A model generated the notes under the pieces. The model did no database searches. It saw only the letters and a program-made list of their open reading frames with translations, and was not told the DNA's origin. A DNA stretch of 6,886 bases from Acinetobacter sp. (GTDB lineage Bacteria; Pseudomonadota; Gammaproteobacteria; Pseudomonadales; Moraxellaceae): contig SSHD01000071.1 in the NCBI GenBank assembly GCA_008017255.1, forward strand, positions 1 through 6,886, written 5' to 3'. Of this stretch, positions 1-6,652 are shown piece by piece. Each line of letters starts with the position of its first letter. Position 1 is the first letter of the stretch. Both the position numbers and the translations under genes were made by a program.

Positions 1-1323
1 ACCTAATAAAAGCACTTGCCCGACTGGATTGGTGCCATCAGCAAAAAATGTTTTTTCGTTATTGGTGTCAATCACCACATCTTGCGCGCGTTGCATCACA
101 CTGTTTTTATCAAAAGCTTGGCCAGATTTAAAGGTCATCCCTTTGACGTAGAAAAAGTCTTCACTGACGCCATTGACCGTGGCAGAAGCTTCAGTATCTT
201 GATAACGCAAGCTGACATTGCTATTGGCGGATGGACTCACACCATCGACATAGGGTTGTTCTGCCAGTGCATCGGCGTCGGCAGGCACTAGCGTTTTTAC
301 TTGTGAGGCACGTGACGTATCGCCAAAGCCACGCCCCTGAAAAACAGTAATAGTATTGGTGCCGAGACTACTAATATTCGCCAAGATTTGCTTTTGCGAG
401 CCATTGCCCAGTGCGACCACGGAAACCACCGAAGCGATCCCAATAATAATCCCCAGCATGGTCAGGAATGTTCGCATGCGATGCGCGTTCATGGCGAGCA
501 ATGCCATGTGGAACGCCTCACCTAAACGGTCGAAAAAAGATCGCCAAGCCGAAGTTTTCTTTTGTGGGGTGCGTACTAAAGTTTGAGGTTTTACATCCAG
601 TTCATCATGTTCAGGGGTATTGGCACGGTCGGAAATAATATTACCGTCACTGATTTCAATAATACGTGAAGCATTTTTTGCGACATTTAAATCGTGTGTG
701 ACCAAAATAATGGTATGACCTTTGGCATTCAGTTCACGCAAAATGCGCATCACTTCAATACCGCTATTTTTGTCTAATGCCCCAGTTGGTTCATCGGCTA
801 AAATCACATCGCCACCATTCATTAAGGCACGTGCAATCGACACACGTTGTTGTTGCCCTCCTGAAAGTTGGCTCGGACGATGATGTAAACGTTCCGCTAA
901 ACCTAGGTCAGAGAGTATTTCAGCAGAGCGGTGTTGACGCACATGGCTTTCAACCCCTGCATAAATGGCAGGAACTTCGACATTGCCCGATGCGGTTAAG
1001 TCGCCCAATAAATGGTAACGCTGAAAGATAAAGCCAAAATATTCACGGCGTAAATGCGCCAGTTCATCGGGTTCTAGCTCTCGGGTTTCTCGTCCATTGA
1101 CCCGATAACTTCCTGCCGTGGGTTTATCCAAGCACCCCAAAATATTCATGAGGGTGGATTTACCTGAGCCTGATTGCCCCACAATCGCAACCAATTCGCC
1201 TGCATAAATTTTTAAATCAATGCCTTTAAGAATTTGCACCGTGCTGTCACCTGCGGGAAACTCACGCGTCAGGTCACTGACCTCAAGCAGGGGCTGTGGG
1301 GAATGAAGCTGATCTTGAGTCAT
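1..1323 (-). CDS. macB: MacB, ABC transporter ATPase/permease of a MacAB-TolC exporter (C-terminus off the left edge)
   Basis: MacB is the inner-membrane ATPase/permease of a tripartite pump. It uses cytoplasmic ATP hydrolysis to drive export of macrolides, lipopeptides or protein substrates from the periplasm through MacA and a TolC-type outer-membrane channel. The 441 codons in the window show a full N-terminal nucleotide-binding domain: Walker [10 protein letters not shown] (49-57), Q-loop Gln101, signature LSGGQQQR (153-160), Walker B ending [10 protein letters not shown] (175-184) and H-loop His210. A charged linker (~235-270) follows, then the first membrane helix (~283-305, rich in Ile/Val/Gly), then the start of the large periplasmic domain. 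Family members are about 650 residues, so roughly 200 residues with the last three membrane helices lie outside. The ATG at 1323 follows the macA stop after one base, with a weak GAGA ribosome site inside the macA end, which suggests translational coupling. No frameshift is visible. Confidence 0.95.
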   Translation of the reverse strand, partial: MTQDQLHSPQPLLEVSDLTREFPAGDSTVQILKGIDLKIYAGELVAIVGQSGSGKSTLMNILGCLDKPTAGSYRVNGRETRELEPDELAHLRREYFGFIFQRYHLLGDLTASGNVEVPAIYAGVESHVRQHRSAEILSDLGLAERLHHRPSQLSGGQQQRVSIARALMNGGDVILADEPTGALDKNSGIEVMRILRELNAKGHTIILVTHDLNVAKNASRIIEISDGNIISDRANTPEHDELDVKPQTLVRTPQKKTSAWRSFFDRLGEAFHMALLAMNAHRMRTFLTMLGIIIGIASVVSVVALGNGSQKQILANISSLGTNTITVFQGRGFGDTSRASQVKTLVPADADALAEQPYVDGVSPSANSNVSLRYQDTEASATVNGVSEDFFYVKGMTFKSGQAFDKNSVMQRAQDVVIDTNNEKTFFADGTNPVGQVLLLG

Positions 1324-1324
1324 G

Positions 1325-2659
1325 TTACATTCTCATCGCACGTTGGTTGCTACGTTTAGCAGATTCATTTGAGGTGTCGCTGGCATCTGCAATCACCACT
1401 TGATCGCCTTGTTTTAAGCCTTTCAGCACTTGTGCGGTGACACGGTTATTTAACCCCACTAAAACGCTTTGCGGTTGCGCACTCCCATCTGCCTGTAACA
1501 CGCGCACGGTTGCGATAGAGGCTTTGCCTTCTGCGATCAAGGTCTTTTCGGCATCACTTAAATTTAAACGTTGTGGACGTGGTGATTTTGGCTGATCGGT
1601 ATCTTTGCTTTTTTCTGCTGAACGTGCAGTGTTCGTACCACGCTCTTTTTTATTTGGACGTTTATTTTGAATTGCTGCGGCAGGGATGCTCAGCACATTT
1701 TTGGCTTCGGCTAACACAATATAAACTTGTGCGGTCATGTCAATGCGCAATTTGCCATCTTCATTCGGCACATCAAACAAGGCGTTGTAATACACCGCTG
1801 CACTGGATGAACTGCTCGTGGTATTGCTTTCTGTATTGATTGAATTTGGTGCAGGCTCTACTTGACGCAATTTGGCGTAGTGCTTTTTGTCGCTATTCCC
1901 CAATGTCGTGAAATACACCGTTTGACCTTGTTCGACTTTCATCACATCAGCCTCAGAAATCTGCGCTTTAATGGTCATGGTATCGAGTTTGGCAAGCTTC
2001 ACAATGGTCGGGGCGGTTTGATTGGCATTTACGGTTTGACCTTCTTCGGTCACAATCGCCACAATCGTGCCATCCATTGGCGCAACAATACGGGTATAAC
2101 CCAGGTCTTCTTTGGTCGTGGCGAGATTTAAACGTGATTGTTCAATCTGTGCATTGATCGAGTCAATTTGGGCTTGGGCTGTTTTGTAATTTGCCAACGC
2201 GGCTTCAAGTTCTGCACGTGAGGTGGCATCTTGGCTATACATGGCTTGTTGGCGCTGATATTCCGCTGCGACTTTGGCGAGGTTGGCTTGTTGAACCGCT
2301 AACTGTGCCTGTTGATTTTTAATACTGGCTTCGGCGGTTTTAAATTCATTTTGTTGCCGAATGGAATCAATTTGCGCAATCAATTGACCTTGTTTAACTT
2401 GATCGCCCAACTGCACATAAACTTTTTTCACCTGACCCGACACCTGCGCCCCAACGCTGACCATTTTGGTGGCTTCAAGCACACCGGTCGCCAACACCGA
2501 ATCTTCAATATCGCCGCGGGTGACTTCGGCACTAATGTACTGGGGTTGCTCATTTTTCGGCTTAAAATACAACCACGCAAGCCCAGCAAGAATGAACCCA
2601 GCAAGGACAAGTAAGATAATTTTACGAAGCGGGATTTTTTTAGAACTTATGTTTGGCAT
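1325..2659 (-). CDS. macA: MacA, periplasmic adaptor (membrane fusion protein) of a MacAB-TolC exporter
   Basis: MacA links MacB to the outer-membrane channel and stimulates the MacB ATPase. The 444-residue product has a short basic N-terminus and one membrane anchor (~13-32). The first half of the biotinyl-lipoyl domain follows (~65-98, with VSVGAQVSGQVKKV). A Gln/Ala-rich coiled-coil hairpin spans ~100-182, and the second lipoyl half lies around 185-225 (YTRIVAPMDGTIV). After these come the beta-barrel and the membrane-proximal domain, ending in KGLKQGDQVVI near 413-423. It is longer than the ~370 residues of E. coli MacA because of two low-complexity additions: a Ser-rich loop (~272-287) and a Lys/Arg/Asp-rich insert (~333-380). 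The ATG at 2659 is favoured because the anchor starts at once after it, although the ribosome site is weak. It is the first gene of an operon with macB and is divergent from tcdA. Confidence 0.94.
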   Translation of the reverse strand: MPNISSKKIPLRKIILLVLAGFILAGLAWLYFKPKNEQPQYISAEVTRGDIEDSVLATGVLEATKMVSVGAQVSGQVKKVYVQLGDQVKQGQLIAQIDSIRQQNEFKTAEASIKNQQAQLAVQQANLAKVAAEYQRQQAMYSQDATSRAELEAALANYKTAQAQIDSINAQIEQSRLNLATTKEDLGYTRIVAPMDGTIVAIVTEEGQTVNANQTAPTIVKLAKLDTMTIKAQISEADVMKVEQGQTVYFTTLGNSDKKHYAKLRQVEPAPNSINTESNTTSSSSSAAVYYNALFDVPNEDGKLRIDMTAQVYIVLAEAKNVLSIPAAAIQNKRPNKKERGTNTARSAEKSKDTDQPKSPRPQRLNLSDAEKTLIAEGKASIATVRVLQADGSAQPQSVLVGLNNRVTAQVLKGLKQGDQVVIADASDTSNESAKRSNQRAMRM

Positions 2660-2689
2660 GGCAACAGGTCAAATATGAAAACTGAAGCT

Positions 2690-2695
2690 AGTATA
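2690..2695 (-). promoter_or_regulatory. Possible -10 box of the macAB promoter
   Basis: Read on the minus strand the hexamer is TATACT, a five-of-six match to the sigma-70 -10 consensus. It lies about 30 bases before the macA start, which would give a short leader of roughly 24 bases. No good -35 box is found at normal spacing (ACGTTT at 17 bp), so the promoter may be weak or activator-dependent. In A. baumannii, BaeSR is reported to influence macAB expression. I see no clear regulator site here. Confidence 0.35.
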
Positions 2696-2832
2696 AAAGT
2701 GGAATAAGGATAAAACGTGAATATTTTAAAACTAAACTGCGAGCGATGTGTTTTTTCTAGGTTTTAAGCAAACAATTCAATGTTATTTCAAAACGGCATG
2801 GCCTGTGTATATAGGCGACCTCCTTGTTAATT

Positions 2833-2841
2833 TGCTAAAAT
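2833..2841 (+). promoter_or_regulatory. Possible extended -10 promoter element for tcdA
   Basis: TGCTAAAAT fits the extended -10 pattern TGnTAtaAT and lies about 25 bases before the GTG start of tcdA. No recognisable -35 box precedes it, which extended -10 promoters can tolerate. The 206-bp gap between macA and tcdA therefore probably holds two divergent promoters. Confidence 0.35.
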
Positions 2842-2865
2842 GCCAAAGTATTTTTAACCCTGTAT

Positions 2866-3642
2866 GTGTCTATGACTGATCTTCTCAATGATGAATATGA
2901 GCGCCGTTTTGCCGGTGTGGCAAAAATTTATGGAGAAGATGCGTTCACTCATTATGAACACAGTCATGTCATGGTCATTGGCATTGGTGGGGTCGGCAGT
3001 TGGGCGGTAGAGGCACTGGCACGTAGCGGTATTGGCGAACTGACGTTGGTGGATATGGATGTGATTGCCGCTTCGAATATTAATCGCCAATTGCCTGCGC
3101 TGACCTCGACCTTAGGGCAAGAAAAAATTGCCGTAATGGCAGAGCGCTGTCAGCAAATTAATCCACGCATGAAAGTCAATGTGATTGATGACTATTTAAG
3201 TCCTGATAATATCAAAGAACTGTTAAATCTAGCGCCCGATATTATTTTAGATTGCATAGATGATGTAAAAGCCAAACTGGCGCTCATGCTGCACTGTCGG
3301 TTTAATAAAATTCCATTGATTGTGTCGGGTGGTGCAGGGGGCAAACGCGATCCGCTAAAGATTCGGGTGGCGGATTTATCTAAAACCGAACAAGACCCGA
3401 TGCTCGCCAAATTACGCACTCAACTGCGCGCGCTCGGCATTTGTAAAAAGCCTAAAGATAAATTTTCCATTACCTGTGTCTATTCACTCGAGCAACCCTC
3501 TACCCGTGTTGAAGTTTGTGCAAGTGCGGGATTACGTTGTGGCGGTTATGGTTCAGCAGTGGCGGTGACATCGAGTTTTGCCATGGTGGCGGTGGCAGAA
3601 GTGCTAAAAAAACTAGATGTGAAAAAGCCTAAACTTAAATAA
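2866..3642 (+). CDS. tcdA: TcdA, tRNA threonylcarbamoyladenosine dehydratase (ct6A37 synthase)
   Basis: TcdA (YgdL/CsdL) activates the threonylcarbamoyl carboxylate of t6A37 with ATP and closes it into cyclic ct6A, which supports decoding of ANN codons. In E. coli it is linked to the CsdA-CsdE sulfur-transfer pair. The 258-residue product is close to the 268 of E. coli TcdA and has an E1/ThiF/MoeB-like fold. The nucleotide-binding loop is GIGGVG (39-44), the acidic strand end is LVDMD (61-65), and the SNINRQ motif (70-75) carries the E1-type Arg. LDCIDD (128-133) and the SGGAGG turn (154-159) follow. The C-terminal segment with CASAGLRCGGYGSA (218-231) corresponds to the family's Cys/Gly-rich loop. 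The frame opens with GTG at 2866, but ATG at 2872 is an equally good start. Neither has a strong ribosome site. It appears monocistronic. Confidence 0.93.
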   Translation: MSMTDLLNDEYERRFAGVAKIYGEDAFTHYEHSHVMVIGIGGVGSWAVEALARSGIGELTLVDMDVIAASNINRQLPALTSTLGQEKIAVMAERCQQINPRMKVNVIDDYLSPDNIKELLNLAPDIILDCIDDVKAKLALMLHCRFNKIPLIVSGGAGGKRDPLKIRVADLSKTEQDPMLAKLRTQLRALGICKKPKDKFSITCVYSLEQPSTRVEVCASAGLRCGGYGSAVAVTSSFAMVAVAEVLKKLDVKKPKLK

Positions 3643-3660
3643 GGTGCTTTAGTTAGGCTT
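3620..3660 (-). terminator. Possible intrinsic terminator of the amidase-like gene, inside the tcdA 3' end
   Basis: AAGCCTAA (3625-3632) and TTAGGCTT (3653-3660) form a perfect 8-bp inverted repeat with a 20-base AT-rich loop. Read on the minus strand, the stem runs directly into a T-run (3621-3626 region) just after the amidase-like gene stop at 3673. On the plus strand no T-run follows, so it would work best for the minus-strand gene. The long loop makes it less certain. Confidence 0.4.
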
Positions 3661-3672
3661 GTATAGACCGTA

Positions 3673-4158
3673 TTATGCCAAACGATAATAGGTATAAGTG
3701 ACGTTTTGATCTTTATAAATGGCATGGCTGCGTTGCTTAAAGTCAGACACCCATTGCGAACCAGTAAAGCCAGCAATATGACCATAAATATGCTTTTGAG
3801 TACGGTGAATAATATAAATATCACCCGCCATAGGGTTGTTAAAAGCGGGGTCGATTTGTTTATAACCGATTTTTTTCAGTGTGCCGCCCCAATCAGACGC
3901 CGCCACAGGATGATTGACAATTTTCGCACCTGCGCTTTGCAAGGCAATACGAATAGATCTGGCGCACTTTGCCTTACTTTTAAATGCTGACACGCTAGAG
4001 AGTTTGTCGGTAAACTTCTTTAAGCTAATTTGATGAGTCTTTGCCGCTGGTGCATACGGAGGGGTAATATCTGCGGCTTTTTCTCTGAGCATCACGACTG
4101 CATTTTGAGTCTGAGCATGCATCATGGTGTAATCCGATGAAGGTGCGTCATAAATCAT
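3673..4158 (-). CDS. Putative papain-fold (NlpC/P60- or CHAP-like) peptidoglycan amidase, possible antibacterial effector
   Basis: The 161-residue product has no signal peptide or membrane segment. Residues 1-50 look like a loosely structured leader rich in Ala, Met and Gln. The rest fits a compact cysteine amidase: KCARSIRIALQSAG (64-77) would place catalytic Cys65 at the start of a helix, followed by GDIYIIH (112-118) and then YGHIAG (125-130) with catalytic His127. The conserved-looking tail SQWVSDFKQRS (134-144) includes Asp139, a possible third residue. The Cys-helix, GD-strand, GHI and WVSDF order is typical of small NlpC/P60-type peptidoglycan hydrolases, including type VI secretion amidase effectors. 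This assignment comes from motif recognition only. The start is fixed because an in-frame TGA lies one codon upstream. No adjacent ORF resembles an immunity protein. Alternatives are a prophage endolysin remnant or a bacteriocin-like hydrolase. Confidence 0.65.
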   Translation of the reverse strand: MIYDAPSSDYTMMHAQTQNAVVMLREKAADITPPYAPAAKTHQISLKKFTDKLSSVSAFKSKAKCARSIRIALQSAGAKIVNHPVAASDWGGTLKKIGYKQIDPAFNNPMAGDIYIIHRTQKHIYGHIAGFTGSQWVSDFKQRSHAIYKDQNVTYTYYRLA

Positions 4159-4455
4159 AGTTCAATCTCTATCCATTCAAATAGGGTTTAAAGCGGGTGC
4201 CAAGTCCGTGGCAGGCATATTAAGCGAAAAATTGCTCAAAAGTTAATCAATAATGCAATAACCTAACTTTTAGCGGGACTTGTGGAACACTTAGCGTATT
4301 TTTCACATAGACAATGTGGTTAAATTTCATTCACTTGGGGGTGTTTAGTTTGAATAAAATGATTTGTAAAATTATATTTCAATTTTGAGTGAAAAATAAC
4401 CGAATTATTGGGGTGTAATTTTAGCTTTTTAAGAAAAATAAATTGTATAAGTTTT

Positions 4456-4469
4456 TGTATTTAAATACA
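4456..4469. repeat. Perfect 14-bp palindrome in AT-rich intergenic DNA
   Basis: TGTATTTAAATACA is its own reverse complement. It could be the operator of a dimeric repressor or a chance product of AT-rich sequence. It lies about 300 bp upstream of the amidase-like gene start and 57 bp to the left of the CRP-like site. Confidence 0.4.
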
Positions 4470-4525
4470 TAAAAAAGTATTTCGATAGGAGTGATAATTT
4501 TATTTATCTTTAACTTTGACTAAAA

Positions 4526-4541
4526 TGTGATCTGCTTCACA
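4526..4541. promoter_or_regulatory. CRP/Vfr-like binding site
   Basis: TGTGATCTGCTTCACA matches both invariant halves of the CRP consensus TGTGA-N6-TCACA, with AAA on the left side as in strong sites. Acinetobacter and Pseudomonas carry the CRP homologue Vfr, whose consensus is similar. The site is about 368 bp upstream of the amidase-like gene and 107 bp past the dusA stop. Its target is unclear: it could act on the leftward amidase-like gene or on an unannotated transcript. A TTGACT hexamer at 4516-4521 adjoins it, but no well-spaced -10 follows. Confidence 0.45.
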
Positions 4542-4647
4542 CTGTCATATTGGGCGTTTTCACAGTTGCATTTGGCTTAAAAAAGGCGTTCAAACTGGCG
4601 GAAAGCATCCTAAATGCTATGCTAATACTTCAACCACACGGCATAGT

Positions 4648-5664
4648 TTAGCCTTGCTGCTCTCGAACGTAGTCTTCAGTACGTTGCATGGCAGCTTGAA
4701 TATTGGTCAGTGCCTGTTCAATATCGGCGATGGTTTTGGCATTGCCACCACTTAAAGCCTGTCGCCATTTACGTGCACCAGGTAAGTTTTGAAATAGCCC
4801 AAGTATATGCCGAGTGATAATTGACAGCGGCGCACCTTCTGCCACACGCTGCTGAATATAAGGCATCATCTGCTGCATAATCTCGAAACGGTTTGGCATG
4901 TCTACATTCCACAATTGCCCCATTTCCGCCAGTAAATACGGGTTGTGATAGGCTTCACGACCGATCATCACACCATCGACATGCTGCAAATGTGCTTGAG
5001 TTTCGGCAAAGGTTTTAATACCGCCATTTATTTCGATGGTTAGCTGTGGACGGTCTTGTTTCAGCCGATACACGTCTTCATAGCGTAGCGGCGGCACTTC
5101 ACGGTTTTCTTTCGGCGATAAGCCCTGCAAAATTGCAATCCGTGCATGCACAATAAAATGCGTACAGCCAGTGGCAGCAACGGTATCGACAAAATGTAGC
5201 ATTTCTTCATAAGAGTGCATGTCATCTATACCAATACGGTGTTTGACCGTCACGGGTATCGACACTGCGTTTTGCATACTGTGGATACATTCCGCCACGA
5301 GGTTTGGCTCTGCCATTAAACATGCGCCAATTTTATTATTTTGCACGCGGTCGCTTGGGCAGCCGACATTTAAATTGACTTCGTTATAGCCCCAGTCTTG
5401 AGCCATTTTTGTACAGGTGGCGAGGTCTTTTGCATTTGAGCCGCCAAGTTGCAGCACCAGCGGAAATTCTTGTGCATTAAAGTCTAAATGCCGTTTGGCA
5501 TCGCCATAGATAATTGCGCCTGTGGTGACCATTTCGGTATACAGCACCACGTTCGGATTAAACAAACGCGCGAAGTAGCGATAGTCTTTGGTTGTCCAAT
5601 CCATCATCGGGGCAACACTGATTCGCGGAGATTGAGTGTTTTCAATGTTTTTGTTAATAGTCAT
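4648..5664 (-). CDS. dusA: DusA, tRNA-dihydrouridine(20/20a) synthase
   Basis: DusA is an FMN-dependent flavoenzyme that reduces uridine 20/20a in the tRNA D-loop with NADPH. The 338-residue product is full length for the family. It shows the N-terminal barrel strand ISVAPMMDWT (15-24), LNVGCPSDRVQ (98-108) with the proton-donating catalytic Cys102, and VKHRIG (140-145). FMN-phosphate contact regions follow: HAR (173-175), EINGGI (211-216) and GVMIGREAYHNP (231-242). LSPKENREVPPL (182-193) is a DusA hallmark, and the C-terminal helical domain contains ITRHILGLFQNLPGARKWR (283-301). The ATG at 5664 has an AAAGGT ribosome site about 11 bases upstream. The gene is divergent from the integrase at 5798. 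If the element inserted at the 5' end of dusA, as related elements do, the first codons and promoter seen here are element-borne replacements. Confidence 0.96.
   Translation of the reverse strand: MTINKNIENTQSPRISVAPMMDWTTKDYRYFARLFNPNVVLYTEMVTTGAIIYGDAKRHLDFNAQEFPLVLQLGGSNAKDLATCTKMAQDWGYNEVNLNVGCPSDRVQNNKIGACLMAEPNLVAECIHSMQNAVSIPVTVKHRIGIDDMHSYEEMLHFVDTVAATGCTHFIVHARIAILQGLSPKENREVPPLRYEDVYRLKQDRPQLTIEINGGIKTFAETQAHLQHVDGVMIGREAYHNPYLLAEMGQLWNVDMPNRFEIMQQMMPYIQQRVAEGAPLSIITRHILGLFQNLPGARKWRQALSGGNAKTIADIEQALTNIQAAMQRTEDYVREQQG
5577..5620. other. Candidate attachment-site region in the 5' end of dusA
   Basis: Known dusA-associated integrases recombine within the conserved 5' part of dusA, so that the element restores the reading frame. 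The most conserved DNA here encodes the MMDWTTKDYRY segment (residues 20-30). The exact core cannot be fixed because the second copy at the far end of the element is not in the window. Confidence 0.3.
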
Positions 5665-5703
5665 TAAAAATCATACCTTTAATCTATATTCTGCAACCTG
5701 CGA

Positions 5704-5744
5704 GAATCTGTTTGAACCTGTGTTTAGATGGGTGAATCCGTTTG
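5704..5744. repeat. Near-perfect 11-bp direct repeat, 30 bp apart, between dusA and the integrase
   Basis: GAATCTGTTTG (5704-5714) recurs as GAATCCGTTTG (5734-5744) with one mismatch. The spacing of 30 bp is close to three helical turns, so bound proteins would sit on one face. This layout is common for arm-type integrase or excisionase sites. The function is inferred from position only. Confidence 0.4.
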
Positions 5745-5745
5745 C

Positions 5746-5796
5746 ATTTACACCAAATTTTACACCATAATAGAAAAAATAGCTTTTGGTGTAAAT
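5746..5796. repeat. Triple TTTACACCA motif with a perfect 12-bp inverted repeat, at the integrase start
   Basis: TTTACACCA occurs at 5747-5755 and 5759-5767, a 12-bp period, and in inverted form (TGGTGTAAA) at 5787-5795. The outer copies extend to a perfect 12-bp inverted repeat: ATTTACACCAAA at 5746-5757 and TTTGGTGTAAAT at 5785-5796. The last copy ends one base before the integrase ATG, where a ribosome site would be expected. Repeats of this type beside an integrase gene suit arm-type integrase sites or an operator for self-repression. The repeats are seen directly; the role is inferred. Confidence 0.6.
5766..5771 (+). promoter_or_regulatory. Possible -10 box of the integrase promoter
   Basis: CATAAT matches TATAAT in five of six positions and overlaps the second TTTACACCA copy. 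A weak -35 (TTTGCA, 5741-5746) lies 19 bp upstream. The predicted leader is about 20 bases and has no Shine-Dalgarno sequence. A protein bound to the repeats would block this promoter. Confidence 0.3.
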
Positions 5797-5797
5797 T

Positions 5798-6652
5798 ATG
5801 GGGTCAATTACAGCAAGGAAAGGTGCAGATGGTAAAGTTAACTATCGTGCTGCGATTCGAATCACTCGAAAGGGCTTTCCTGCTTTTTCTGAAAGTAAAA
5901 CATTTCACTCAAAGAAGTTAGCTGAAAACTGGGTTAAGAAACGAGAAGTCGAAATTCAAGAAAATCCTGATATTTTGCTTGGCAAAGAAAAGCTGATTGA
6001 TTTGACTCTATCAGATGCCATTGATAAATATTTGGATGAAGTCGGGAGCGAGTACGGAAGGACGAAACGCTATTCTCTGCTCTTAATTAAGAAGCTACCA
6101 ATTGCGCGCAATATTATCACAAAAATAAAATCAGTACATTTGGCCGAGCATGTGGCTTTAAGGAAGGGTGGAATTCCGTACCTCGATCTTGAACCTATTG
6201 CGACTAGTACACTGCAACATGAGCTTTTACATATCAGAGGTGTTCTTTCTCATGCTGCTGTTATGTGGGAAATGGATATTGATTTAAATAGCTTTGATAA
6301 GGCTACTGCTCAGTTAAGAAAAACACGTCAAATATCCTCCAGTCAAAAAAGAGACCGACTGCCTTCGAGAGATGAATTGATTGCATTGACGAAGTATTTT
6401 GCAGAACGATGGAAGCTAAATCGTTATGGCTCTAAATACCCAATGCATTTGATTATGTGGTTTGCAATTTTCTCATGCAGACGTGAAGCTGAATTAACAC
6501 GATTGTATCTTCGAGATTATGACCCACATCATTCAACGTGGAAAGTGCATGATTTAAAGAATCCTAATGGTTCTAAAGGTAATCATAAGTCATTTGATGT
6601 ACTTGATCCTTGTAAGGAACTGATCAAAAGATTAGCCCACCAATATTGGTGA
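5798..6652 (+). CDS. Truncated tyrosine-type site-specific integrase of a dusA-associated element
   Basis: Tyrosine recombinases of this kind insert and excise genomic islands and prophages. The first ~60 residues form a basic, Gly/Lys-rich arm-binding region (MGSITARKGADG...), and the core-binding domain spans ~68-175. The catalytic domain begins near 187. SCRREAEL (226-233) supplies the first catalytic Arg (probably Arg229), and the VHDLKNPNGSKGNHKSF segment (250-266) supplies the beta-hairpin Lys. The His-x-x-Arg box and the nucleophilic Tyr are absent: the frame ends at residue 284, whereas relatives run roughly 380-400. The protein as read cannot cut DNA. The ATG at 5798 is fixed by a TAA two codons upstream, and there is no Shine-Dalgarno site. 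It is divergent from dusA with 133 bp between. The end of the frame overlaps the ActF-like ORF on the other strand at a probable junction. Confidence 0.88.
   Translation: MGSITARKGADGKVNYRAAIRITRKGFPAFSESKTFHSKKLAENWVKKREVEIQENPDILLGKEKLIDLTLSDAIDKYLDEVGSEYGRTKRYSLLLIKKLPIARNIITKIKSVHLAEHVALRKGGIPYLDLEPIATSTLQHELLHIRGVLSHAAVMWEMDIDLNSFDKATAQLRKTRQISSSQKRDRLPSRDELIALTKYFAERWKLNRYGSKYPMHLIMWFAIFSCRREAELTRLYLRDYDPHHSTWKVHDLKNPNGSKGNHKSFDVLDPCKELIKRLAHQYW

Larger units (their letters stand above)
4159..4647. other. Gene-free AT-rich intergenic region between the amidase-like gene and dusA
   Basis: This ~490-bp stretch has no credible ORF; the longest start-led frames are about 15 codons. It contains a small hairpin (TGCCA 4198-4202 with TGGCA 4209-4213) that would fall in the leader of the amidase-like gene. 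It also holds a strongly AT-rich core (about 4340-4520), a 14-bp palindrome and a CRP-like site. No clear terminator follows dusA: the best candidate pairs CTATGC (4617-4622) with GCATAG (4641-4646) across an 18-base loop and lacks a T-run. The length leaves room for an unrecognised small RNA, but none can be supported from the sequence alone. Confidence 0.6.

Noticed and set aside
16..1031. Plus-strand frames within the macB region
   Set aside because: The minus strand carries an unbroken MacB reading with all ABC motifs. The plus frames are its complement.
1573..2678. Several open frames of 60-100 codons on the plus strand (and one on the minus strand) across macA
   Set aside because: They are antisense or frame-shifted shadows of the clear macA coding sequence, with Cys/Trp/His-rich random compositions and no domain.
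4341..4388. A 15-codon frame starting GTG in the intergenic region after a G-rich stretch
   Set aside because: It is too short, has no proper ribosome site, and its AT-rich composition is expected by chance.
4616..4650. Inverted repeat CTATGC/GCATAG as a dusA terminator
   Set aside because: The stem is only 6 bp with an 18-base loop, and no T-run follows on the minus strand.
5137..5139. Ile176 in DusA, right after the HAR motif, where E. coli DusA has Lys
   Set aside because: As far as I recall the position varies across Dus enzymes, and the catalytic Cys and FMN contact motifs are intact, so it is not evidence of lost function.
5741..5800. CRISPR-like repeat array upstream of the integrase
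   Set aside because: The repeats are 9-12 bp with only three copies and one inverted, so there is no repeat-spacer structure.
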